Shown: positions 44,472-53,246, counted from the first letter of the stretch. The stretch: DNA of 64,000 nucleotides from Saccharibacillus deserti (GCF_013618475.1 NZ_JABJVN010000005.1:52826-116825); one strand, 5' to 3'. The notes: a model not told the origin generated them from the sequence alone. Translations and numbers: made by a program.

Positions 44472-45353
44472 ATGAGCAACGAACAAGATCAATACGTATT
44501 GACGATTCAGGAAGATATGCCGGAGCTGCTCGAACAGTGGCGGGAAGCGCTGGACGAGTTGTATGCGGAATTCCGCAAGCGCAGCCGGGCCGCTTTGAAA
44601 GACTATGACGTGGAAGACGTGCATCAAGCCAGGGTGAGCGCGCGCAAGCTGCTGACGCTGCTGCCGGTGCTCGATCCCGACGACGAGACGGGATTGTACC
44701 GCCCGATCAAGCAGGCGCAAAAGCGCTTCGGCCGGGTGCGGGACGCGGACGTGCTGATCGGCGAGTTCAAACAGCTGCGAAAAGAATCCCGGGAAGCCGG
44801 ACGCGAAGAAGAAGCCGGATTGTTCAAACGCATGGCCAAGCTGGAAAAGGAAGAGCGGCGCGGCCGGCGTAAAAAACTGAGCGCCAAGCTGCCGAAGATC
44901 GTGAACGGGAAGCTGGATCGCCGGTGGAAAGCATTCCTGCAGGACAGCCTGCCGGAGTTGGTCGGACGTGCCGACGTTGGCGCCAGCATGCGCGAGCTGA
45001 AAGACGATTACCGCAAACGGCGGCATGTTTATCAGGTGACATCGGATCGGGAAGGCAAATACAGCGAACCGGCGCTGGAAGCGCTGCATCAAGTGCGGAT
45101 CGCGGCCAAGCGCTGCCGATATACGGCGGAAGCGGCGGCGTTCGCGCTTGGCGACAAACAGGCCGAAGAGGCCGAACGTTTCAAAAACGTGCAAAAAAGG
45201 CTCGGCGAAGTCAACGACCGGCACGTGCGCATCCAGATCGCCGAAGATTACGGCCCGGAAGCGCTTGGTGCGGACGAGGAGAACTGGAAAGCTTTCCGGG
45301 AACGGCTCGGCGGGCAGTTGAAGGAAGCGCTGGGCGAAGTGGGCGACTTGTAA
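44472..45353 (+). CDS. CHAD domain protein
   Basis: A 293-residue, highly charged helical protein. It has the CHAD domain's conserved basic residues, first in DVEDVHQARVSARKLLTLLPVL (about 47-68) and again in LEALHQVRIAAKRCRYTAEA (about 200-220). These histidine, arginine and lysine rows bind polyphosphate, and the domain usually accompanies CYTH phosphatases or polyphosphate kinases. None is encoded nearby. ATG 44472 follows AAAAGGAG. The call is firm; the polyphosphate link is family knowledge. Confidence 0.9.
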   Translation: MSNEQDQYVLTIQEDMPELLEQWREALDELYAEFRKRSRAALKDYDVEDVHQARVSARKLLTLLPVLDPDDETGLYRPIKQAQKRFGRVRDADVLIGEFKQLRKESREAGREEEAGLFKRMAKLEKEERRGRRKKLSAKLPKIVNGKLDRRWKAFLQDSLPELVGRADVGASMRELKDDYRKRRHVYQVTSDREGKYSEPALEALHQVRIAAKRCRYTAEAAAFALGDKQAEEAERFKNVQKRLGEVNDRHVRIQIAEDYGPEALGADEENWKAFRERLGGQLKEALGEVGDL

Positions 45354-45392
45354 CAGACGCCGACGGCAGCGCCGCCGCGAATAAGAAATGGC

Positions 45393-45427
45393 CGAAAAGC
45401 GGCTCCCTTCAAAGGAGCCGCTTTTCG
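45393..45427. terminator. Hairpin between convergent CHAD and SLH genes
   Basis: CGAAAAGCGGCTCC (45393-45406) pairs perfectly with GGAGCCGCTTTTCG (45414-45427), 14 bp, with AAAA and TTTT inside the stem ends. It probably ends transcription from both sides. Confidence 0.8.
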
Positions 45428-45513
45428 GGCGCGAAGAATACCGTCCTTCAATCGCGCAGTCTGCTTGATTCCGGTTCGAAGAAAGCGTTCCGAACGCCGG
45501 CCGATTCCGACCT

Positions 45514-46224
45514 TTATTCGGCAGGTTGATCCGAATCTGCCGGCATGTCCGGCGCGGAATCGGGAGCTTCCGGCAGATTCTTCAGGAATTCGAGGGAGTC
45601 GTACAGCATGACGGCGGCTTCGGCGCGGGTGATTTCGGACTTCGGATGAAAATCGCCTTGGGGATCGAGCTTCACCAGGCCGCGAGCGAGCGCCCGCTGG
45701 ATCGAACCCTGGTACTCGACCGTCAGCTCGTCTTCGTCGCCGATCGCTTTGGGAATAAGCTTGATCTTCGGCAGATTATGAGTCTTCTCGATCGCCTGCA
45801 TCAGATAATGGGTGTAGGTTTCTTTGGTCATCGGGGCGGAAGGATCGACGGATTCCGGGATCTCGATTCCGTTGAAGTGCGCATTGATAAACGCTTCCGC
45901 ATACCAGGCGTCGTCTTGGATAGACGGGAACAAATCGCTCGCCATCGGCACTTTGCCGGCTTCGAACGAGACGGCCGCCAGACTGAGCCGCAGGCCGCCG
46001 GCGATGAACTGCACGCCCTGCGCCTGATTCAGGATACCCTGCGGATTGAATGACGAAGGACTCACTCCTTTGACGAGCTGTTGGTTCTTGAGCGATTCGA
46101 TCTTCGACTTGCCGGTGACGCCGTTCAGGTCGCCGAATCCGGCACCCGCCGCGAACAGTTGGCCGCCAAGCGACAAGGACAGTACGGACACTGCCAATAC
46201 GGAGCTTACGCTTTTCTTATTCAT
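45514..46224 (-). CDS. Secreted protein with S-layer homology-like region
   Basis: A 236-residue exported protein with a clear signal peptide (MNKKSVSSVLAVSVLSLSLGGQLFAAGA). One SLH-like segment is seen near residues 180-215 (IQRALARGLVKLDPQGDFHPKSEITRAEAAVMLYDSLEFL), and weaker ones near 35-60 and 95-140. SLH regions bind secondary cell wall polymers, so the product is probably wall-associated. The tail is Pro/Asp/Glu-rich. ATG 46224 follows GAGGAGGAA. Confidence 0.8.
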   Translation of the reverse strand: MNKKSVSSVLAVSVLSLSLGGQLFAAGAGFGDLNGVTGKSKIESLKNQQLVKGVSPSSFNPQGILNQAQGVQFIAGGLRLSLAAVSFEAGKVPMASDLFPSIQDDAWYAEAFINAHFNGIEIPESVDPSAPMTKETYTHYLMQAIEKTHNLPKIKLIPKAIGDEDELTVEYQGSIQRALARGLVKLDPQGDFHPKSEITRAEAAVMLYDSLEFLKNLPEAPDSAPDMPADSDQPAE

Positions 46225-46391
46225 GGATGATTCCTCCTCGGGTTGGCGGACGGGCGCAGGATCGGCTGGGAATATTCCGCTTCGTTTGTCGTTCTTACTG
46301 CCCTAGACGCTGCCGGGAGACAAAATGTTGCAGCGGGGGTATCGGAATCGGAGCCAATCCGGCTAAGGCGGCAAACTGTACGTGCCCATAC

Positions 46392-46441
46392 GCCAAAAAG
46401 CCGTTTCCCGGCGGAATGCTTCCGCGGGAAACGGCTTTGGC
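46392..46441 (-). terminator. Terminator of the aldehyde dehydrogenase gene
   Basis: On the minus strand GCCAAAGCCGTTTCCCG pairs with CGGGAAACGGC and is followed by TTTTTGGC. A long stem about 40 bases past the stop at 46482. Confidence 0.8.
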
Positions 46442-46481
46442 GGGTACCGGAGCCGCTTTGCGGCGGACCGGTATGCAGATC

Positions 46482-47900
46482 TTATTTGAGCAGTTTTTTC
46501 ACCATATTGAGCTGTTCATCGCCGTAAGGAGGGAAGAACATCGTCGATCCGCTTTCGGCGGAAGGTCTTTTCAGGATACCTTTCTGGTGCGAGAACGTCT
46601 TCAGGGTGTGCATGCCGTGATAGGCACCCATGCCCGATGCTCCTGTTCCGCCGAACGGCAGATGCGGGTTCGAGACATGCAGCAGCGTGTCGTTGATACA
46701 TCCGCCGCCGAACGGAACTTTCTCCAGTACGCGGTTCTGGACTTCTTCGTCGGTCGTGAACAGATAGAGCGACAGTGGCCGCGGATGGGAGTTTACCTGG
46801 CGGATGGCGTCATTCAGGTCGGTGTAAGTCAGCACCGGCAGAATCGGTCCGAACAATTCTTCCTGCATGCTCGCGGCATCCCAGGAATCGATATCCAGCA
46901 GCGTCGGCTCGATAAACTTCGTTTCGCGGTCGCCGTTTCCGCCGAAGACGATCTTGTCCTTGTCTTTCTCGAGGATTTCGGTCAGACGGTCGAAGTGGCG
47001 ATGGTTGACGATCCGGCCGAAGTCCGGGCTGCTCCACATGTCTTCGCCGAGGAACTCGCGGATCGCGTTCTTAAGCGCAATCAGAAGCTGGATCTTCTTG
47101 CTCTCGTGGACGAGTACATAATCCGGCGCAATGCAGGTCTGGCCGGCATTCACGAGCTTGCCCCAGATAATCCGCTTGGCCGCCATGCGCAGATCGGCTT
47201 GTTTGTCGACGATCGCCGGGCTTTTGCCGCCCAGTTCCAGGGTTACCGGAATCAGCTGTTTGGCCGCCGCTTGGGCGACGATCCGGCCCACTTCCGTGCT
47301 GCCCGTGAAGAAGATATAGTCGAACGGCGAGTTGATCAGCGCGTTGACCGTATCTTTGCCGCCTTCGACGACCCGGACATAATGGTCTTCGAACACGTCG
47401 GCAAGCAGCTGCTTCACGACGCGCGAGACGTTCGGCGTGCTGTCGGACATCTTCACGACCGCGCAGTTGCCGGCCGCGATCGCGCCGACCAGCGGTTCCA
47501 TGACCAGCTGGAACGGATAGTTGAACGGACCGATAATCAGCACGGTTCCGTAAGGTTCGTTGATCACGAAGCTGCTTGCGCCGGCCAGCGTAATCGGTGT
47601 CGGTACGCGCTGCGGCTTGGACCAGCGGTAGAGCTCTTTGCTGATCTCCGTAATGGTGTTCAAGACAAAACCGATCTCGGTCGTGTAGGCTTCAAAAGCC
47701 GGTTTGCCCAGATCCTCCTGCAGCGCTTCGAGCAGTGCGGGTTCGTAACGCTGGATGGCGGCTTTGAGTTTCTCCAGACGCCGAATGCGGAATTTGTAGC
47801 TCCGTGTTCGGTCGGTATCGTAGAAGGCGCGATGCTCTTCCAGCATCTGCGCGACTTCTTCGGAATTCCATTCTTTTGCAATCGTATCCTGTTCGATCAT
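46482..47900 (-). CDS. Aldehyde dehydrogenase (class 3-like)
   Basis: A 472-residue NAD(P)-dependent dehydrogenase oxidising aldehydes to acids. The length is that of the short class 3/fatty aldehyde-type group (YwdH-like), lacking the usual N-terminal extension. Catalytic Cys256 is in NAGQTCIAPDY and general-base Glu222 in TLELGGKSP. The coenzyme loop is FTGSTEVG and the oxyanion asparagine is in GPFNYPF. ATG 47900 is chosen because GAGGAGG precedes it; the frame extends 16 codons further without support. Single gene with its own promoter. Confidence 0.94.
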   Translation of the reverse strand: MIEQDTIAKEWNSEEVAQMLEEHRAFYDTDRTRSYKFRIRRLEKLKAAIQRYEPALLEALQEDLGKPAFEAYTTEIGFVLNTITEISKELYRWSKPQRVPTPITLAGASSFVINEPYGTVLIIGPFNYPFQLVMEPLVGAIAAGNCAVVKMSDSTPNVSRVVKQLLADVFEDHYVRVVEGGKDTVNALINSPFDYIFFTGSTEVGRIVAQAAAKQLIPVTLELGGKSPAIVDKQADLRMAAKRIIWGKLVNAGQTCIAPDYVLVHESKKIQLLIALKNAIREFLGEDMWSSPDFGRIVNHRHFDRLTEILEKDKDKIVFGGNGDRETKFIEPTLLDIDSWDAASMQEELFGPILPVLTYTDLNDAIRQVNSHPRPLSLYLFTTDEEVQNRVLEKVPFGGGCINDTLLHVSNPHLPFGGTGASGMGAYHGMHTLKTFSHQKGILKRPSAESGSTMFFPPYGDEQLNMVKKLLK

Positions 47901-47964
47901 AGGGTCGACCTCCTCGGGGGGTGGAATGCGTGAACCGGAAAATACCATTTAAGATTCTGTAAAA

Positions 47965-47994
47965 ATCATAGAGCTTGGGAAGGGTCAAAGTCAA
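47965..47994 (-). promoter_or_regulatory. Predicted sigma-A promoter of the aldehyde dehydrogenase gene
   Basis: On the minus strand TTGACT, 18 bases, TATGAT. The rest of 47995-48157 holds a GCTGCTGCCG/CGGCAGCAGC inverted repeat and no convincing gene. Confidence 0.55.
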
Positions 47995-48157
47995 ACCTGC
48001 CGGGTGCGCCGTGCTTGCCGCTGCTGCCGGCGTGGTCGCGGCAGCAGCCGTCCGGCACAAAACGACCTCAATAACTCTATTACCCACATTAGAGGGGGAG
48101 CGGCACAAAAATCGAATAAAAAGAAACGATTTCATCCGGATTCGAAAAGAAAAACAT

Positions 48158-48194
48158 AAAAAAGCTCCGTTCTGCCGCAAAGGGCAGCCGGAGC
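48158..48194 (-). terminator. Terminator after the shorter CNNM-type gene
   Basis: On the minus strand GCTCCGGCTGCC pairs with GGCAGAACGGAGC (two mismatched bases) and six T follow. It lies about 45 bases past the stop at 48240. Confidence 0.75.
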
Positions 48195-48239
48195 CGTTTC
48201 GAACGGGGCGTCAGGTGGACGCATCCGCCCGCACCGCGA

Positions 48240-49304
48240 TCAGAGAGGAGCAAGCGGCAGTCTGACGCCGTCCGCTTCGTCGCGAATATCGCCGACGATC
48301 TCTTCCAGAATGTCTTCCATGGTGACCAGACCGATCGTCCGCCCGGAAGCGTCCGTCACGGAAGCCATATGCACGCGGCTCTGCTGCATGGCAAGCATGA
48401 CTTCGCGCAGGGTGGCCGTCTCGGTAAACTGGGGAAGCGCATGGATAAACCCTTCGATCCGTCCGTCTCTGCCCGCCGCAATGGCGGTCAGCACTTCCTT
48501 GCTGTGCACGAAACCGATAAACGTATCCGGGTTGCCGTTCGTAACCGGATAACGCGTATACTCGTGCTCGCTCAATTTTTCGACCAGTTCGCTCTGCGGC
48601 ACTTCTTTGGGGATCTTGACGATCTTGTGCTCGGGAATCATGATCTCGCGAAGCGTACGATCGTCAAAAGCAAAGATGTTGCGCAGATATCCCTGCTCCG
48701 TCTTGTTGATCTCGCCGCTCTCGTAGCTCTGTTCGACCAGCCATCTCAGTTCTTCTTCCGAGTGAACCGATTCGTGTCCGGCCGGCTTGACGCCGAACAA
48801 CCGGAGCAGCAGGGCGGCGGAACCGTTGAGCAGACGAATGAAAGGAGCCGTCATTCGGCCGAAACGGTACAGCGAAGGAGCGAGCATCAAGGTCATCTTC
48901 TCGGCAAACTGGATGGCCAGCGTCTTGGGAGCCAATTCGCCGATGACCACATGCAGGAAAGTGACAAGTGCCAGGGCGATTCCGTAGGAAAGCACGGTTG
49001 CGACCGTTTCCGGCACATCGAAATGATTGAAGACCGGGTGCAGCATCTTCTCGACCGTCGGTTCCCCGAGCGCGCCGAGCACCAGTGCGGTAATCGTGAT
49101 GCCGAGCTGACAGGCGGACAAGTAATAGTCCAAGTCCTGCGCGACTTTTTTGGCCATGACGGCTTTTTTGTTGCCGTCCGCGACCAGTTGGTCAAGTCTC
49201 GACATCCGGACTTTCAGTATGGCAAATTCCGCGCCGACAAAAAAAGCGGTAAGACCGATAAACACGGCGACCAGAAAAAGGTTTAATGCAATTGATCCGT
49301 CCAA
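48240..49304 (-). CDS. CNNM/HlyC-CorC family membrane protein, short form
   Basis: A 354-residue membrane protein. The CNNM transmembrane domain occupies residues 1-195 (AEFAILKVRMSRLDQL, SACQLGITITALVLGALGEP, VIGELAPKTLAIQ). A pair of CBS domains follows (MIPEHKIVKIP to GLVTMEDILEEIVGDI). The protein stops right after the second CBS domain, lacking the C-terminal CorC_HlyC domain of its neighbour. Family members affect magnesium or cobalt efflux. The start is TTG at 49304; its ribosome site is separated from it by a hairpin (see the regulatory entry). Confidence 0.88.
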   Translation of the reverse strand: MDGSIALNLFLVAVFIGLTAFFVGAEFAILKVRMSRLDQLVADGNKKAVMAKKVAQDLDYYLSACQLGITITALVLGALGEPTVEKMLHPVFNHFDVPETVATVLSYGIALALVTFLHVVIGELAPKTLAIQFAEKMTLMLAPSLYRFGRMTAPFIRLLNGSAALLLRLFGVKPAGHESVHSEEELRWLVEQSYESGEINKTEQGYLRNIFAFDDRTLREIMIPEHKIVKIPKEVPQSELVEKLSEHEYTRYPVTNGNPDTFIGFVHSKEVLTAIAAGRDGRIEGFIHALPQFTETATLREVMLAMQQSRVHMASVTDASGRTIGLVTMEDILEEIVGDIRDEADGVRLPLAPL

Positions 49305-49336
49305 TAAATTCCCTCGAAAAAGAGGGATTCACCTCC
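49304..49336 (-). promoter_or_regulatory. Ribosome site, hairpin and TTG start of the short CNNM gene
   Basis: On the minus strand GGAGGTGAA (49336-49328) is followed by a CCCTC/GAGGG hairpin with a six-base loop (49326-49311) and then seven unpaired bases in total before TTG at 49304. The linear distance from ribosome site to start is 23 bases, too long unless the hairpin is looped out. The same arrangement occurs at 50707-50739. Confidence 0.7.
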
Positions 49337-49404
49337 AGCGTAATTGGGATTTGGATATTCGGTTAGATTGAATCAGGGGACTTCGACGACCGATCGGGCC
49401 CGGG

Positions 49405-50709
49405 TTACTGCTCGGTGTAGCTGAGCTGCACCCGTTTGATCTGCAGATCGTCTTTTTCCGTAATGGTCCAGACATGGTCGTTCTCCGGCAGCGTTTCGCC
49501 TTCGAGAGCCGCGGTTCCCATCCGGTGCTGAATCCAGCCCCCGATGGTATCGGTATCGCTGCGCTCTTCGAAGGTGATGCCGAAACGCTTCTCCAGCTCG
49601 TCGAGCAGCACCAGTCCGCTGACCGCGTATTGGCGTTCGCCCGTCTGCCGGATTTCGGCGATCTCGTCCGCATCGAATTCGTCGCGGATATCGCCGACCA
49701 ATTCCTCCAGCACGTCTTCCATGGTCACGACGCCGGCGGTACCGCCGTACTCGTCGACCACAAGCGCCATATGCATGCGTTCCAGCTGCATTTTGAGCAT
49801 CGCTTCCTGGATCGGCGTCGCTTCCGATACGATCGGAATGCGGCGGATAAACTCTTCCAGTCTGCGCGCGCGTCCGACGATGATGTGAGGGAGCATCTTT
49901 TTCGCGTTGACGACCCCGATGATCCGGTCTTTGCTGCCTTCTTCGGTGACCGGATAGCGGGTATAGTAGTTCTCGTCGAGCACCTTGATCAATTCCGCAT
50001 ATTCCATATCCTTGTCGATCGTGACCAGCTGCGTACGCGGCACCATGATGTCGCGCGCTACGCGCTCGTCGAACGAAAAGACGTTTTCCATGTAAGACAG
50101 CTTCGTTTCATTGATTTCGCCGCCTTCGTAACTCTGCGCCATGATGATCTTCAATTCGTCTTCGGAATACACTTCGTCGTGTCCCGCGGGCTTGACCCCG
50201 AACAGGCGAAGCAGCACGCGCGCCGCGCCGTTGAGCGCCCAGATGAACGGATACATGACGCGTCCGAACCAATAGAGCGGGGAGGCCAGCAGCAGCGTCA
50301 TCTTTTCCGCATACTGGATCGCCAGCGTCTTCGGAGCCATCTCGCCGACAACCACGTGCAGAAACGTCACCAGGAAAAAGGCAATGGCGTACGAAGCGAC
50401 CGACGAAGCGGATGCCGAGACATTGAGCCAGTCGAAGACCGGATACAGCAGCAGCTCGACGGCCGGTTTGCCGATCGCGCCGAGTCCCAGCGCCGTGACG
50501 GTAATGCCGAGCTGGCAGGCGGACAGATAATAGTCCAGGTCGCCGGCGACCTTTTTGGCGATTACGGCTTTCTTGCTGCCTTCCGTAATCAGCTGGTCAA
50601 GCCGGGAGATCCGTACCTTGACGACCGCGAACTCCGAAGCGACGAAGAAGGCGGTAAGCGCGAGCAGTACGGCCAGAATCAATAAATTGACGATTGTCAT
50701 TAGGTCCAA
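49405..50709 (-). CDS. CNNM/HlyC-CorC family membrane protein, full-length
   Basis: A 434-residue paralogue of the gene at 48240. It has the CNNM membrane domain (SEFAVVKVRISRLDQL, SACQLGITVTALGLGAIGKP, VVGEMAPKTLAIQYA), two CBS domains (MVPRTQLVTIDKD to GVVTMEDVLEELVGDIRDE) and the C-terminal CorC_HlyC domain ending LQIKRVQLSYTEQ. Divalent cation export or resistance is the family role. The start is TTG 50709 with an upstream hairpin; ATG 50700 is an in-frame alternative. It lies 100 bases upstream of the short paralogue, so one transcript is likely. Confidence 0.9.
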   Translation of the reverse strand: MDLMTIVNLLILAVLLALTAFFVASEFAVVKVRISRLDQLITEGSKKAVIAKKVAGDLDYYLSACQLGITVTALGLGAIGKPAVELLLYPVFDWLNVSASASSVASYAIAFFLVTFLHVVVGEMAPKTLAIQYAEKMTLLLASPLYWFGRVMYPFIWALNGAARVLLRLFGVKPAGHDEVYSEDELKIIMAQSYEGGEINETKLSYMENVFSFDERVARDIMVPRTQLVTIDKDMEYAELIKVLDENYYTRYPVTEEGSKDRIIGVVNAKKMLPHIIVGRARRLEEFIRRIPIVSEATPIQEAMLKMQLERMHMALVVDEYGGTAGVVTMEDVLEELVGDIRDEFDADEIAEIRQTGERQYAVSGLVLLDELEKRFGITFEERSDTDTIGGWIQHRMGTAALEGETLPENDHVWTITEKDDLQIKRVQLSYTEQ

Positions 50710-50739
50710 TAAGTTCCCTCGTACGAGGGGTTCACCTCC
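50707..50739 (-). promoter_or_regulatory. Ribosome site, hairpin and TTG start of the full-length CNNM gene
   Basis: On the minus strand GGAGGTGAA (50739-50731) is followed by CCCTC GTAC GAGGG (50729-50716) and then TTG at 50709. Linear spacing is 21 bases; looping out the 14-base hairpin leaves seven, exactly as in the paralogue at 49304 despite a different loop length. Confidence 0.7.
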
Positions 50740-50883
50740 AATGAAATTTTAACGATTGCGACAGTTCCGCCTCTCCAACGGGATTTCCGGTTGAAAGAGA
50801 CAGGTCCAAGAAACGGTGGTTAACGTAAAATGATCGTTCAGCGCCTTCCCAAGTCTGCTGCCTCCCTCCTGAATGTATTACTT

Positions 50884-50909
50884 GTTACTATACCATAACC
50901 TTTAGTAAC
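50884..50909. promoter_or_regulatory. GTTACTA/TAGTAAC inverted repeat, possible operator
   Basis: Perfect seven-base arms are separated by 12 bases, in the divergent spacer between the CNNM pair and the sulfurtransferase. On the minus strand the region contains TATAGT, so it may overlap the CNNM promoter. The remaining spacer (50740-50883), presumably the CNNM leader, shows no riboswitch I recognise. Confidence 0.4.
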
Positions 50910-50976
50910 CATACAGGTCCGCGTTCGAGTTTTATGACTAAATCAAAAACAGACAAAATTTCCCGGAAGCGATTCG

Positions 50977-51006
50977 TTGGATTTCCCGCGGCGAAGGTGC
51001 TATTCT
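50977..51006 (+). promoter_or_regulatory. Predicted sigma-A promoter of the sulfurtransferase
   Basis: TTGGAT (50977-50982), 18 bases, TATTCT (51001-51006), about 40 bases before the ATG. Confidence 0.4.
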
Positions 51007-51045
51007 GAGAAAAAACTTACGCTGCGGAGAGGAGATCGAATCAAC

Positions 51046-51996
51046 ATGCAAAGTATCGTATCGAACAAATGGCTGCTCGCAAGGTTGTACGAACCCGGGC
51101 AGACGATCGTGGACTGCCGCTTTACCCTGGGACAGCCCGAAGCAGGCCGCGAAGCTTACGCCCAGGAGCATATCCCGGGAGCGATCCATCTGGATCTGAA
51201 GCAGGATCTGTCCGCGCCGGCCGGCGATCACGGAGGCCGTCATCCGCTGCCGGATCCGGAAGCGTTCGCGGCGAAACTGGCCAAGCTCGGGATCGGCAAC
51301 GATACGCGCGTTGTCGCGTACGACGATGAAGGCGGCATGAACGCGGCCCGGCTGTGGTGGATGCTGCGCTGGATCGGACACGAGAACGTCGCTGTGCTGG
51401 ATGGCGGATTCTCGAATTGGAAACAGGCGGGCTTCCCGGTGGACGACAAGCAGGCGGTCCGCGTGCCTTCGACCTTCACGGCGAACGTACAGCCTCATCT
51501 GCTGACCGACGTGGACGAAGTGCAGCGCATCGTCGGCACGCTCAAAGCCGAACAGATCGTGGAGAGCGTACACGAAGAAATGGCCGCCCAGCGCGGCGAA
51601 GTGCCGGTGCAGGATATCGAGATTCCGGCCGCTGCCAATCCCAAAGTCTTTTTCACCCCGGTGCTGATCGATTCCCGCGCTCACGACCGCTACCTCGGCC
51701 AGAACGAGACGATGGATCAGGTCGGCGGCCATATTCCCGGAGCGATCAATTTCTTCTGGAAAGACCTGTTCAACGAAGACGGATCGTACAAGGGTACGGA
51801 GGAGCTTGAGAAGCACTTCGAGGCGATCGACAAAGAAGCCGAGATCGTCGTGTACTGCGGCTCCGGCGTGAGCGCGACTCCGAACATCCTGGCGTTGGAG
51901 CAGGCGGGCTTCAAGAGCGTGCGGCTGTACGCGGGAAGCTGGAGCGACTGGATTTCGTATGACGATAATCCGGTGGCGACGGGGGAAGAGGTCTAA
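51046..51996 (+). CDS. Sulfurtransferase with two rhodanese domains
   Basis: A 316-residue thiosulfate or 3-mercaptopyruvate sulfurtransferase. The N-terminal rhodanese domain is inactive, having Asp where the cysteine would be (VVAYDDEGGMNAARLWWML). The C-terminal domain carries catalytic Cys271 in the loop CGSGVSA. An insert of about 40 residues (LKAEQIVESVHEEMAAQRGEVP) lies between the domains. ATG 51046 follows GGAGAGGAG. Two damaged copies of its 3' part lie at 54045 and 60238 on either side of the ribose operon. A bidirectional terminator follows. Confidence 0.93.
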   Translation: MQSIVSNKWLLARLYEPGQTIVDCRFTLGQPEAGREAYAQEHIPGAIHLDLKQDLSAPAGDHGGRHPLPDPEAFAAKLAKLGIGNDTRVVAYDDEGGMNAARLWWMLRWIGHENVAVLDGGFSNWKQAGFPVDDKQAVRVPSTFTANVQPHLLTDVDEVQRIVGTLKAEQIVESVHEEMAAQRGEVPVQDIEIPAAANPKVFFTPVLIDSRAHDRYLGQNETMDQVGGHIPGAINFFWKDLFNEDGSYKGTEELEKHFEAIDKEAEIVVYCGSGVSATPNILALEQAGFKSVRLYAGSWSDWISYDDNPVATGEEV

Positions 51997-52010
51997 GATT
52001 TCAAGACCAT

Positions 52011-52060
52011 AAAAAGAAGCGATTCCAAGCCGTGATCAAGGCCTGGAATCGCTTCTTTTT
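52011..52060. terminator. Bidirectional terminator after the sulfurtransferase
   Basis: A 17-bp stem of AAAAAGAAGCGATTCCA (52011-52027) with its complement (52044-52060), with extra AGCC/GGCC pairing, and A and T tracts on the two sides. Confidence 0.9.
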
Positions 52061-52236
52061 CATTATCCGTCCTCTCTCAGTCTCTATTCCTTTTTCATGA
52101 TTATTGCTTCGCAGCAAGAACGGTTCATTGGCGACTTCAGATTTGATTTACGATCAGATCGATAGGGACAGAGCTCGGCGAGTCAGTCGTGCTTGGTTGA
52201 ACGGCCCTGAATGACTGAAGAAAGAGAGGACATTCT

Positions 52237-53106
52237 ATGACGATATATCGATTGGAACGAGCGGATCGAGACGAATTCGCTCTGAATCAGGTGATCTATT
52301 CGGCTGCGGATATCGAGATGTGGTACGACTGGAAGGCGCGTTTAGACGATACGAAGTTTACGGAAGAGTGTTATTGGCTTATGCAAGAAGATAAACGGTT
52401 CGGCGGAATTATTCAGCTTGGAGATACATTGATGTACCCGTTTCTGATTCCGCCAGCCGCAGACCGGAAGGTGTTCTGGACGGCGCTGATCAGCAGCTTA
52501 GGCATAGAAGTTCGGCAGATCAACGGTGTGCTGCAAAAGGATGTCGATATTCTGCTCTGCCTTGGATTCGAAGCTCAAACGATTCGTCAAGTGATGTGCA
52601 GTCCGACCGGATGCCAAGACGCTCCCGAGCTGGCGCAAGGGTTGACACTGTATGAATTGAACGACTCGACAGACCTGAATCCGATCAAAAATCTGATGCG
52701 GCGGGCCTATGAAGGAGGCATTGATTATGAATCGTTCGGCACGCCCAGTGAAGACGAACTGTTGGAAAATATTCGATACGTGCTCGATGTGTATCGGCAT
52801 CGGAACCTGTCCATCCATGTGACAGAAGATCTCAGCGAAGAAGCAATCGGCGTTTGTCTGGCGGGAGTGGGCGAGCAAATGCCGCTTGGATTCGCAGAGA
52901 TCGCGGAGATCGGTGTCGCGCCTTCGCATCAGGGCTTGGGGATCGCGGAATTTATGCTGCGTTATGTCAAAAAGCAGGCCGGTTCCTGCTCGGATGTCGT
53001 TAAATTATGCGTTACGGTTGGCAATCCTGCGGCGAATTTGTATCAAAAAATGGGTTTTCAGGGCGCCCCGTCGTTTACGAATATGAGCCGAACGGCGATG
53101 AAGTAA
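52237..53106 (+). CDS. GNAT family N-acetyltransferase, two-part
   Basis: A 289-residue protein whose C-terminal 150 residues form a GNAT domain. Motif A for acetyl-CoA is EIGVAPSHQGLGIAEFML near residues 226-243, and the final strand-helix is VGNPAANLYQKMGF. The N-terminal 130 residues are a second, poorly conserved GNAT-like half. ATG 52237 follows AAAGAGAGG. The substrate is unknown. It is followed 141 bases later by an SDR gene on the same strand; no terminator is clear between them. Confidence 0.82.
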   Translation: MTIYRLERADRDEFALNQVIYSAADIEMWYDWKARLDDTKFTEECYWLMQEDKRFGGIIQLGDTLMYPFLIPPAADRKVFWTALISSLGIEVRQINGVLQKDVDILLCLGFEAQTIRQVMCSPTGCQDAPELAQGLTLYELNDSTDLNPIKNLMRRAYEGGIDYESFGTPSEDELLENIRYVLDVYRHRNLSIHVTEDLSEEAIGVCLAGVGEQMPLGFAEIAEIGVAPSHQGLGIAEFMLRYVKKQAGSCSDVVKLCVTVGNPAANLYQKMGFQGAPSFTNMSRTAMK

Positions 53107-53246
53107 GCGTACGAAGTTCAAAAGCCCGCTTTCCCGTTTTAATGAAATCTTCATTACAATTTCGAGCGAGTATTATATGCTGACGAGTGAGCAGACATTG
53201 ATGAACGGCACAAGCACACCAAAAAGCAAATAAAGGAGAATCGATC

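Noticed and set aside
47975-48265. A 96-codon plus-strand frame with an Ala-rich hydrophobic stretch
   Set aside because: There is no ribosome site, it runs over the predicted promoter and the terminator of the flanking minus-strand genes, and its composition comes from a GC-rich inverted repeat.
50740-50960. Possible M-box (magnesium) riboswitch upstream of the CNNM genes
   Set aside because: The region is long enough and the genes would fit, but the conserved M-box blocks are not present; I see only an inverted repeat.
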